The translations under genes and the position numbers were made by a program. 22,489 nt of DNA from assembly GCA_937925595.1 (NCBI GenBank), contig CALALQ010000437.1, forward strand, positions 1-22,489. The letters run 5' to 3'. The notes below the pieces were generated by a model. That model was not told the origin of the DNA, made no database searches, and worked only from the letters and a program-made list of their open reading frames with translations. Numbering within the stretch: the stretch's first letter is position 1; each line of letters starts with the position of its first letter. Below, piece after piece: positions 15,736 through 22,489 of this stretch. Source of the DNA: an uncultured Demequina sp. (lineage in GTDB: Bacteria > Actinomycetota > Actinomycetes > Actinomycetales > Demequinaceae).

Positions 15736-17190
15736 TCAGACCGGCACGATGGTCGACCCGCTGCCGGAAGACCCGCTGGAGCTCATGCTGCCCGATCCGC
15801 TTCCGGACGCGGAACCGGAGGATGAGAACGAGGACGAGCCGCTGGACTTGCTGCCGGAGCCGCTTCCGGACCCGGAGCCTGATCCAGAGCCCGAGCCGCT
15901 CCCGGAACCCGATCCGCTGGCCGACCCAGACCCAGACCCAGATCCGGAGCCTGACCCGGAGCCGGATGCACTGCCGGAGCCCGAGCTCTGGGCGGTCGCG
16001 GGCATGTCGTTGTGGACCCAGACTCCCTCGGCGAGGAGCGTGTTCGTGCCGGGGATGTGGATGGCGACGGTGCGGGTTGGCGCGTCGATGCGGATAACCG
16101 ACTCGACCTCCTCCTCGTTCATGTGCTCGTCGATCAGGAAGTCGCCGCGTTGGATGAGTTCAGCGGACGCGAAGCCCCATTCATCGCCGCGGCGGATCAT
16201 GAACGGGTGCTCGGGCGTCGCCTTCAGGCGGCGGTTGATGACCATGAAGCCGTGGTGCTCGCCGAGGCGGATGTTGGCCACCCGCGCCGTGACGGGCGTC
16301 GCGCCGTGCAGGCCGTGGTGCGAGAGCCAGTTGTACTGAGCGCGGTAGGGCACATCGACCTCGAGGCCGGGGACCTGGATGGATGCCACCCTGTCGCCGG
16401 GCTTGAGGTTCTCGATCGGGGTGAGGCTTCCGTCCTCGAGGCGCACGAGGGTGCCGAAGAGGAGGCAGTTGCTGCCGGGGCCGCTGCCTCCGGGGCCTGA
16501 ACCACCGGGTCCGGACCCACCCGGACCGCTTCCGCCGGGGCCGCTACCGCCCGGCCCCGAACCGCCCCCGCTGGAACCGCCACCGGAAGACCCGCCACCC
16601 GACGATCCGCCTCCGGATGAGCCGCCCGACGATGCGCCGGATGAAGCTCCGGAACTCATCCCGCTGCTTGCACCTGACGACACGCCGCTCGACATTCCGC
16701 TGCTGCCCGATCCGGACGATCCCGAACCACTGGAGGAACCAGAGCCGCTCGATGAACCCGACCCGCTGCTGGATGAACCGCTCGACGACGATCCGGAAGA
16801 GGACGAGCCGCTGGACGACGTCGATCCCGAGGATGAACTGCCCGAGGAGGATGTCGGCGTGCCGCTGCTCGAACCCGACGACCCCGAGGACATGGAATCG
16901 CTCGACCCGCTGCTCGATGGCGTATGCGTCGTCCCCGACGTATTGCTCGTGAAGGCGCCGGTGGTGTAAAACGTGAGCGTGGGCGTTCCGCCGGGGCCGG
17001 TCGTGTAGATGACATCGCCAGTGGTCGAGTAACTCGGCGGCATGCTCGGCGTGCTGGTCGGCGTCGAGTAGGTGCTCTCGGGCGTCGAGCCCGACGGGGT
17101 GGAGTAGTTGCTTGACCCGCCACCCGTGGGCGGACGCCCCGTAGCCCACACCGGGATGTATAAGTAGTATCGGGTCGGGCCGTCGCTCAT
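15736..17190 (-). CDS. Ser/Gly-rich protein with an internal Hint (hedgehog/intein) domain
   Basis: A 484-residue protein. Residues 1-90 are a Thr/Ser/Pro/Tyr-rich head. Residues 91-241 are Ser/Gly repeats ending in five GSGPG-type units. Residues 242-394 are a Hint domain: it starts with the catalytic-type Cys in [14 protein letters not shown] (C242), has the GDRVAS turn, the TxxH motif in ATPEHPFMI, and ends with GVWVHN (H393-N394). The residue after N394 is Asp, so there is no Cys/Ser/Thr to complete classical splicing; C-terminal or N-terminal cleavage, as in bacterial intein-like domains, is more likely. Residues 395-484 are again Ser/Gly repeats. The ATG makes an ATGA overlap with the upstream gene, so I reject the longer frame starting at 17271. 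Position at the end of a tail module suggests a self-processing particle or surface protein, which is inference. Confidence 0.85.
   Translation of the reverse strand: MSDGPTRYYLYIPVWATGRPPTGGGSSNYSTPSGSTPESTYSTPTSTPSMPPSYSTTGDVIYTTGPGGTPTLTFYTTGAFTSNTSGTTHTPSSSGSSDSMSSGSSGSSSGTPTSSSGSSSSGSTSSSGSSSSGSSSSGSSSSGSGSSSGSGSSSGSGSSGSGSSGMSSGVSSGASSGMSSGASSGASSGGSSGGGSSGGGSSGGGSSGGGSGPGGSGPGGSGPGGSGPGGSGPGGSGPGSNCLLFGTLVRLEDGSLTPIENLKPGDRVASIQVPGLEVDVPYRAQYNWLSHHGLHGATPVTARVANIRLGEHHGFMVINRRLKATPEHPFMIRRGDEWGFASAELIQRGDFLIDEHMNEEEVESVIRIDAPTRTVAIHIPGTNTLLAEGVWVHNDMPATAQSSGSGSASGSGSGSGSGSGSGSASGSGSGSGSGSGSGSGSGSGSGSKSSGSSSFSSSGSASGSGSGSMSSSGSSGSGSTIVPV
15739..16008 (-). repeat. C-terminal Ser/Gly low-complexity repeat of the Hint protein
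   Basis: The codons encode alternating Ser-Gly and Ala-Ser-Gly units with varied third bases, so it repeats at the protein level more than at the base level. It directly follows the HN end of the Hint domain. Confidence 0.8.
16468..16920 (-). repeat. N-terminal Ser/Gly low-complexity repeat of the Hint protein
   Basis: About 150 codons of SSG, SSGGG and finally GSGPG units lead into the Hint Cys. The unit type changes in blocks from SSGSS to SSGA/SSGM to SSGGG to GSGPG, as in expansion by slippage and recombination. Confidence 0.8.
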
Positions 17191-18098
17191 CGGGCGGCCT
17201 CCTGGGGAGCGGGCTTGTTGGGGACCGGGTTCGGTTCGTACCAGCCTTGCGTGCTCACGGGCTTGCCGCACTCGGCGGACGCCGCCTTCACCGCCGCGGC
17301 AAAGTCCATGGGCTCGAATGCCTGGAGCTCACTGCCGGGCGAGCAGTTGATGACGCGGAAGCGGTGCTTATCGAAGTGCGGCCGCAGGGCCTCGAAGCGG
17401 CGGGCCAGGGAGTCGTACAGGACGTTGTTGTGCCGGATGGCGTTCGGTGCGCGGTGCTCGTCGAAGGCGTACTTGCGGTCCGGGGCCATCTTGAAGTCGC
17501 AGCCCAGCAGGTAAACCGTGCCGAAGCCGAGGTGATGTAGGAGACGCAGGGCGACGAGCATCACACTCCGCTTGCCGGTGATACCGAGGGAGTCCGCGTG
17601 CTTGGCATCGTTGCCCCAGGGTACGGAGTCGCCCGTGAGGAACCGCGCGTGATCGAAATGATCGGCGCGGCGGAAGAACAGCACGCTGGGCATCTGGTGG
17701 ACCTTGAAGGCGCTATTGCGCATCGTGCCGTCGGGGTTCTGGATGCGGAGGCGCTTGTCCCAGGCGCACGTCGGCACGAACTTCAGGATGCCCGGGTCCT
17801 TCCAGCCGGTATCGATGAATCGCCCGGGATCATCCACGCACGTCCAGAGCGTCGGACGGTGGACCGACCAGGCGTTGTTGACGGCCATCGTCACGATGCC
17901 GCGGCGGTTGAGCTGCGTGAGGTCCACCTGCGTGAGCGATGGCCCCGAGAGGATCAGGAATGCCGAGCGCCCGCGATAGAACCCCGCGAGCGACACCGAG
18001 TCGAAATCGGCGGTGTAGAGGCGCAGGCCATCCCGCGCGGGCTTCCGCGCCTTCAGCCCTGCCTGAAGCGCCGCGATGTCCGACTGGTTCTCACGCAC
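17187..18098 (-). CDS. MptE/DUF115-like protein, possible glycan- or nucleotide-related enzyme
   Basis: A 303-residue protein from a GTG start that overlaps the methyltransferase gene by eight bases. It shows FLILSGPSL (47-55), MAVNNAWSV (71-79), TCVDDPGRF (86-94), GKRSVMLVALRLLHHLG (175-191) and VYLLGCDFKM (195-204). A Gly-Pro-Ser-Leu loop, then an Asn-Asn strand, then a conserved Asp near the first third is the layout of DUF115/MptE-like and related sialyltransferase-type Rossmann proteins. Such genes occur in phages as probable sugar-handling enzymes, but the exact substrate cannot be told from sequence. Its stop overlaps the Hint gene start as ATGA, so a link between the two products, for instance glycosylation of the Ser-rich protein, is conceivable. 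That last idea is speculation. Confidence 0.55.
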   Translation of the reverse strand: MRENQSDIAALQAGLKARKPARDGLRLYTADFDSVSLAGFYRGRSAFLILSGPSLTQVDLTQLNRRGIVTMAVNNAWSVHRPTLWTCVDDPGRFIDTGWKDPGILKFVPTCAWDKRLRIQNPDGTMRNSAFKVHQMPSVLFFRRADHFDHARFLTGDSVPWGNDAKHADSLGITGKRSVMLVALRLLHHLGFGTVYLLGCDFKMAPDRKYAFDEHRAPNAIRHNNVLYDSLARRFEALRPHFDKHRFRVINCSPGSELQAFEPMDFAAAVKAASAECGKPVSTQGWYEPNPVPNKPAPQEAAR

Positions 18099-18702
18099 AG
18101 CCGCAGCCCTCCTTGGCAGCGAAGCGTCCGACGATGTACCGCCCCTCGGCCCTCGGTGCCGTCACCGTTCCAACCTGACCGATGCGCTCCAGCCACCACG
18201 GAAGCGGCCTCACCGTCGGGTGCAGTCCTTCGCCGGCGACGGTCATCCGGCTCGGGCGCGTGCAGATTGAGAACACGAAGTGTGCCCGTGGGCGTGCGAC
18301 GCGCCGCATCTCCGCGAGCACCACGTCCACATCCTCCGGGAGCAGATGCTCCAGAGCGTCGAAGCTCGTCACCACGTCAGCGACATCGTCGAGGAGGCCG
18401 GTCTTGTGCATCGCGCGCGGGATGTCCGCCTCGGGGAAGGCGAAGTCGATTCCGAGACCGTCGATGCCGACGCGCCGCAGAGCACCGATGAAGTCGTTCC
18501 GGCCGCACCCATAGTCCACCACGAATCGAGGCTTGAGTCGCTGCACCATCGGGAGCGCCGCCGCGCCGTGGTTGGTCGAGCCGTACCCCGCCCCGCCGCC
18601 GGGCGCGGCTGTCCGCGACGCCAGCGCGACATACTTCTTCCGCTCGTGCTCGCGGCGGGCATCCAGAGTCGGTGCGGTTGCAGTGACGGGAGCCGTGGTC
18701 AT
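18091..18702 (-). CDS. Class I SAM-dependent methyltransferase, phage-module type
   Basis: A 203-residue methyltransferase with motif I VVDYGCGRND (61-70), GIDFA (84-88) as the acidic ribose-binding strand, VVTSFDALEHLL (110-121) and a later FVFSICT strand (142-148). The ATG overlaps the upstream stop as ATGA, so the longer frame from 18915 is rejected as a shadow. There is no DPPY/NPPY-type motif, so it is not an amino-DNA methylase of the common kind; a small molecule, sugar or protein substrate is more likely. It is followed with an eight-base overlap by the DUF115-like gene. The two may work together on a modified sugar, which is inference from adjacency. Confidence 0.8.
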   Translation of the reverse strand: MTTAPVTATAPTLDARREHERKKYVALASRTAAPGGGAGYGSTNHGAAALPMVQRLKPRFVVDYGCGRNDFIGALRRVGIDGLGIDFAFPEADIPRAMHKTGLLDDVADVVTSFDALEHLLPEDVDVVLAEMRRVARPRAHFVFSICTRPSRMTVAGEGLHPTVRPLPWWLERIGQVGTVTAPRAEGRYIVGRFAAKEGCGCA

Positions 18703-19727
18703 GCGCCCCCCTCGATGTAGATGTTGAATTTGCGGTCCTCGTCCGCTGGGTCGGCGATCTCGATCAGGCTCATGGCCTCGAACACCCACACCGGCCTGCC
18801 TTTGCTGTTGCGCTCGCAGGTGAGCTGCACGCAGACACCTTCGGGGATGGGCACGAGCTTTGGCTTGAGTGACCGCGCAGGCGGGCACTTGGGGAGCACG
18901 CCCGGCAACTCGCACACCGGCCCGAGACCCAGCAACCCACCGAAGCCGGACCCGGCGTCGAAGTTGTTCATGTGGTGGGCTTCGAAGCGGTTGATCGCCA
19001 GCCGCGTCGGGTCCTCGCCGCCACCGGGGAGTTGCGAGGTCAGACCTTCCGGCACGGGCACGTACCGGAGGTAGGTGTCGCTGCCGGGATCGCCGTCAAT
19101 CCTGGCCTCAACCCACGGGTAGCGCCAGCGGTTGTTCTCGGTGGGGATCGGCTGCGCCGCGCCGAGGATCGCGGTGACGCGCCCGGGTGAGGGCTGGCCC
19201 ATCTCGATGACCGCCCACTTCTCGCCGACGCCTTCCTCCTTCCACAGGATCGGGATGCCACCCATGGGCGTGCTTGCCAGCACGGTCTCCTCGGGGGCGA
19301 GCTCGCAGGTCGTGTCCGTTTCGTTGGTAATGAAGACCCGCGCGGGCGTGACGCCCGTGAGCACGCACCGCCCGAGGTCGCCCGGCTTGATGGGCTGGAG
19401 CGCCAGCACGAACGAGAGCGACGGCGATTCCTCCGTGGCGACCTCGGCCGTCAACGGCGTGCGGCTATAGAACGTCCGTTCCTGGTCCTCGCTGTCGGGC
19501 TGCACAAGCACACCCGTGATCGCCAGCGCGTGGTACGGCTCGATGTCGTCGTCGGAGTCGTTGCGGACGAGCACGATGCCGCGCTGTGCGGGCTCGTGCG
19601 CCGGGCCGGCGTTGGTGGTCCTTTCCCGCCGGCGCAGATCGACCGCCGCATCGACGAAGGCGTTGTACGCCGCCGCGGGGATGCGGAGCGGTGAGCCTGA
19701 CCGGACTTTGCGGAACACGTCACCCAT
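18699..19727 (-). CDS. Tail-module protein of unknown family, 342 residues
   Basis: I do not recognise the family. It opens with MGDVFRKVRSGSPLRIPAAA and a helix (FVDAAVDLRRRER), then continues with many short beta-strand stretches such as RGIVLVRND and PYHALAITGVLV, suggesting a beta-rich structural protein. A Cys-containing segment around residues 270-300 (VCELPGVLPKCPP, then VCVQLTCE) precedes the C-terminus, which ends in an RKFNIYIEGG strand. It lies three bases after the previous gene and overlaps the methyltransferase as ATGA. A virion-associated or minor tail role is inferred from position only. Confidence 0.6.
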   Translation of the reverse strand: MGDVFRKVRSGSPLRIPAAAYNAFVDAAVDLRRRERTTNAGPAHEPAQRGIVLVRNDSDDDIEPYHALAITGVLVQPDSEDQERTFYSRTPLTAEVATEESPSLSFVLALQPIKPGDLGRCVLTGVTPARVFITNETDTTCELAPEETVLASTPMGGIPILWKEEGVGEKWAVIEMGQPSPGRVTAILGAAQPIPTENNRWRYPWVEARIDGDPGSDTYLRYVPVPEGLTSQLPGGGEDPTRLAINRFEAHHMNNFDAGSGFGGLLGLGPVCELPGVLPKCPPARSLKPKLVPIPEGVCVQLTCERNSKGRPVWVFEAMSLIEIADPADEDRKFNIYIEGGA

Positions 19728-19730
19728 GCG

Positions 19731-20540
19731 TCAGATTCCCAACCCGGCGAAGTTGCCCTCGTCGTACACGCGCTCGACGTACGCTGCGACCGGGCGCTTC
19801 ACGATCGCGTGCGATCCCGTGTCCTCCTGGTCGGCGTACCGAACCCAGAGGTACTCCCACCCCTTCTTGCTGATGCCGCTGATGCTGCCGACCGAGATGC
19901 CCGTGGCGTGCGGACTCGCGGCGAACCGGAACGTGATCTCCCAGTCGTCGTCGGGATCGGTGCCGCGCCGCGATCCCGAGGCCCCGAGGAACAGGACCTC
20001 GCCCGGCTGGAACCCTTTGAATGCGCCGTTGTTCACCTTGCCGGTGAGCGAGAAGAGCGTGCCCTTGTACGAGGGCGTCACCTGGTCGTTGGTGAAGTAG
20101 TGCGTCTCGGAGAACTGATAGACGGGGACGGTGATGTCCACGCCCTCGACGCCATCGGCGGTGACACCGATCGCGCCGCCAAAGTCCGGGGCCGACCCGC
20201 CCGACGGCGCGTGCGACGACACCGTCTCTTTGCTTTGCGTGATGTGCTGCGTGCCGCCGCCGGTGTCGAACGAGAAGACGCTCTCGCCGGGCTCGGGGAG
20301 CGACCCGCCCTGCGCCTTCCCGTAGCGGACGACGGCCTCCCAGAGTTCATCACCAACGGGTTCGACGGAGACGGACTGCCGGGGCTGGCTGTCGTAGGTC
20401 GCGGGGCTAGTGGTTTCGGCGGCGTTGCGGGCCGCGAGGTCGTCGTTGGTGCCGCGCACGGTGTAGACGAGCTCCGCCGAGGGGTTGTCCCCCTTGGTGG
20501 ACTTGCGGCTCTCGAACTTCTCCGTCACCGTGATCGGCAC
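19731..20540 (-). CDS. Tail-module protein of unknown family, 269 residues
   Basis: Not recognised. The GTG start is preceded by AAGGAG eight bases upstream, which overlaps the TAA of the tape measure gene, so translation is coupled. The sequence is beta-rich: an opening MPITVTEKFESR, ELVYTVRGT, an aromatic VYQFSETHYFTNDQV region and a C-terminal EYLWVRYADQED...AYVERVYDEG. A YTVRGTND stretch near the start and the position directly after the tape measure would fit a distal tail or baseplate component. This is inferred from order, not from homology. Confidence 0.6.
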   Translation of the reverse strand: MPITVTEKFESRKSTKGDNPSAELVYTVRGTNDDLAARNAAETTSPATYDSQPRQSVSVEPVGDELWEAVVRYGKAQGGSLPEPGESVFSFDTGGGTQHITQSKETVSSHAPSGGSAPDFGGAIGVTADGVEGVDITVPVYQFSETHYFTNDQVTPSYKGTLFSLTGKVNNGAFKGFQPGEVLFLGASGSRRGTDPDDDWEITFRFAASPHATGISVGSISGISKKGWEYLWVRYADQEDTGSHAIVKRPVAAYVERVYDEGNFAGLGI

Positions 20541-20552
20541 GAACGACTCTCC

Positions 20553-22489
20553 TTACGCGAATGTCAGCCCACCGCTCTGCGCGGCGTCGGCCAGACGCTT
20601 GGTGTGCTTGGCGGTCTGTTCCGTGGCCCGGGCGGTGCGCTCCGCGGCCCCGCCGTCGGACTCGAGCCCCTGCGCAGCGCGGGCGTTGAAGGTGCCCCGC
20701 ACGCTGATCCCCTTGCCGATGACCTCCCCGAGCCCCGCGAGGCGGTCCTCGAACTCGGCCATCAGGTCGCGCGGCGAGCGGCCCGGCCCGCGCTCCGCAT
20801 CTGCCGCCTCCCGTTTCTGGCGTGCCTGCTCGATGACATCGGCGAGCTTCTGCTTCGCGGCATCGAGCGCCGCTTGCGACTCCGCGAGCCCCGCCTCCGT
20901 GTTCGCCTTGAGCGCGGCCTGGGCCTCGTCAAAGTCGCGACCGATTCCAGCGAGGGTCGCCTCGTGCAGGGCGGCGGCCTGGTCACGTTCGGCGGCACGT
21001 TGTCCTTCGCGCTGGGCCACCTGTCGTTGGGCCGCGCTCTCCAGTTCCGCCAGGCGGGTTTCGAGTTGATCATCGACGGACCTCTTCGCGGCGTCCACGT
21101 CGAGCCCGGAGTCGAACAGCCCCTGGATCTCCAGCATCCGCTTGGCGACCCACGACGATGCCGACTCCCACACCTGCTGGAAGCCGGTGGTGAAGTTGGT
21201 CCATGTCTTGGACAGGAACGCGGTCGTCTCGATCCACGCGACCTCGAGGGCGTGGAAGACGATCTCGGCGGCGGCTAGCGAGCCGTACCACATGCCGTAC
21301 GCGGTCGAGACGAAGAATTCCTTGGCTTCCAGCCAGACCTTGTTCAGCGCGGCGACGCCCTGCTGCCAGACTACCTTCAAAGACAGCCACAGGATCTCGG
21401 CGGCCAGGGCGATGTCGCCCGCCGCGAGGGCGTCGGAGATGCCGCCGACGACCTTCGTCACCCAGTCCCGCAGGCGGGTGAACTGCTCGCCGAGCCAGGC
21501 AAGGGCCTCGCCGCCCGCGCCGGTGGTGACGATGAGCACACCGCCAAGCGCCACGATCGCGGCGATCGCCAGGCCAACCGGCGACAGGATCGCCGCGATG
21601 GCGGCCCCGATGAGGCTGAACGCCGTGCCGATCCCGCCGATGACCCCGGCGACGATGCCGAGGGTCGCGCCGATGCCGGAGATGATGTAGCCGAGGGCGA
21701 TGATGGCGACACCCGCGACCGCGACCGCCGCCGCGACCTTGAGCGCCCACACGACGGTCTCGCGGTTGGCCTTGATCCAGGCCGTGGCGCTCACGATGAT
21801 GCGGGTGATGCGCTCGGCGATGTCCTTGAGCAGCGGCGCGAGCGCCCCGCCGATGGTGAACACGCCCTGCTTGAGCACCTTCCAGAGGGTGCCGAGGGCA
21901 TCGTTGAGCTGAGCGGCATCGCGGGCGGTCTCGGTGCTGACGGTCAGGCCGAGGCGCTGGGCCTCTTCCTGCATCGCCTCGATCCCCGCCGCGCCGTCGG
22001 CCATGAGCGGCAGGAGCTTGGTCCCTGCCTTGCCGAAGACCTCCATTGCGATGGCGGCCCGCAGCGTGGGGTCCGACACCTTGGAGATCCGATCGGCCAG
22101 AACCTTAAACTGCTGCTCAGGTGAGAGCCCAGCCAGTTGCGCTGCGCTGAGGCCGAGCCGGTCGAGGGCCTCGACCGCGGTACCCGTTCCCTGCGCCGCC
22201 TCTCCCAGGGTGCGCTGCATGATCCGCACACCCGACTCGAGCGTTTCCAGATCAGCGCCTGAGAGTTCGGCCGCGTAGCCGAGCTCTGACAGCGCCTCGA
22301 CGCTGATGCCGGTGCGGATGCTCATCTTGTCGAGCACATCCCCCATGTCGGAGAAGACCTTGGCGGTGCCGAGGAGACCGGTGACCGCGGCGGCTCCGAT
22401 CCCGGCCAATCGCGTGCCGATCGAACGCAGCCCTGCGCCGAAGGCTTCGAGCTGCTTCTGGGCGCGGCGAAGCCCGGCCGTGAGCTTGT
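20553..22489 (-). CDS. Phage tail tape measure protein (partial at right edge)
   Basis: The frame is open to the window edge, so the true start lies outside; a TTG at 22409 is only an internal codon. The visible N-terminus (LTAGLRRAQKQLEAFGAGLRS type) is the usual start of tape measure proteins. It is followed by the conserved TP901-type core with ISVEALSELGYAAELSGAD, MQRTLGEA and AIAMEVFGKAGTKLLPLM. A long hydrophobic Ala/Gly/Ile-rich region (bases about 21520-21760) could span a membrane during DNA ejection. The C-terminus is a charged, Ala/Glu/Gln-rich coiled coil (about 20740-21090). The protein sets tail length and occupies the tail tube. It indicates a siphovirus- or myovirus-type tail. 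Confidence 0.93.
   Translation of the reverse strand, partial: KLTAGLRRAQKQLEAFGAGLRSIGTRLAGIGAAAVTGLLGTAKVFSDMGDVLDKMSIRTGISVEALSELGYAAELSGADLETLESGVRIMQRTLGEAAQGTGTAVEALDRLGLSAAQLAGLSPEQQFKVLADRISKVSDPTLRAAIAMEVFGKAGTKLLPLMADGAAGIEAMQEEAQRLGLTVSTETARDAAQLNDALGTLWKVLKQGVFTIGGALAPLLKDIAERITRIIVSATAWIKANRETVVWALKVAAAVAVAGVAIIALGYIISGIGATLGIVAGVIGGIGTAFSLIGAAIAAILSPVGLAIAAIVALGGVLIVTTGAGGEALAWLGEQFTRLRDWVTKVVGGISDALAAGDIALAAEILWLSLKVVWQQGVAALNKVWLEAKEFFVSTAYGMWYGSLAAAEIVFHALEVAWIETTAFLSKTWTNFTTGFQQVWESASSWVAKRMLEIQGLFDSGLDVDAAKRSVDDQLETRLAELESAAQRQVAQREGQRAAERDQAAALHEATLAGIGRDFDEAQAALKANTEAGLAESQAALDAAKQKLADVIEQARQKREAADAERGPGRSPRDLMAEFEDRLAGLGEVIGKGISVRGTFNARAAQGLESDGGAAERTARATEQTAKHTKRLADAAQSGGLTFA

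Noticed and set aside
15739..16920. Repetitive tracts that could suggest a CRISPR array or tandem repeat element
   Set aside because: The repeats are codon-based Ser/Gly units in one frame with variable third bases, with no constant repeat-spacer pattern.
17191..17271. Longer start for the Hint protein
   Set aside because: The ATG at 17190 forms an ATGA overlap with the preceding stop, and the upstream residues are the shadow of that gene.
18703..18915. Longer start for the methyltransferase
   Set aside because: The extra 71 residues overlap the preceding gene out of frame and are Arg-rich; the ATG at 18702 makes an ATGA overlap.

Overview
This is a GC-rich bacterial window. Hand counts on single 60-base lines give roughly 62-68% GC over most genes, with clear local dips. 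All recognisable genes lie on the minus strand, so the biology reads from right to left. The taxon cannot be fixed from sequence alone. The base composition, Ser/Gly-rich low-complexity protein and accessory gene mix would fit a planctomycete or similar high-GC environmental bacterium, but that is a guess.

Right part (22489 to about 15736): a phage-type tail module. It starts with a tape measure protein that runs off the right edge. Two tail-associated proteins of unknown family follow, then a small class I SAM methyltransferase, a MptE/DUF115-like protein, and a Ser/Gly-rich protein carrying an internal Hint (hedgehog/intein) autoprocessing domain. These genes overlap or nearly touch, and several junctions are ATGA overlaps. 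No capsid, portal, terminase, integrase or lysis gene is visible, so a prophage, a gene-transfer agent and a tail-like particle remain possible.

Centre (15647 to 2156): the main attraction, a very tightly coupled antiviral-defence operon of about 13.5 kb. In transcription order it encodes an excisionase-type HTH regulator, a DUF499 (BrxC/PglY-like) ATPase, a short PglZ-type phosphatase-fold protein, a DUF1156 adenine-specific DNA methylase (PglXI-like), a 173-residue protein of unknown family, a SNF2-type helicase (BrxHII-like), a DUF262-DUF1524 (GmrSD-like) nuclease and a HEPN-domain putative RNase. Five of the seven junctions are stop/start overlaps or 2-base gaps. A strong intrinsic terminator follows at 1981-2014. 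The set looks intermediate between type 3 BREX and the helicase-methylase-ATPase (Hma) loci, with two nuclease-type accessory genes at the 3' end.

Left part (2013 to 1): an intergenic stretch of about 600 bases, then an AAA+ ATPase of the kind paired with an S8 subtilase, followed by what looks like only the N-terminal 164 residues of that subtilase. The whole window reads as a defence island attached to the end of a phage tail module. Methylase, ATPase, PglZ and helicase would form the self/non-self and DNA-engaging core, while the DUF262-DUF1524 and HEPN proteins would be second-line effectors. That division of labour is inference from family knowledge.
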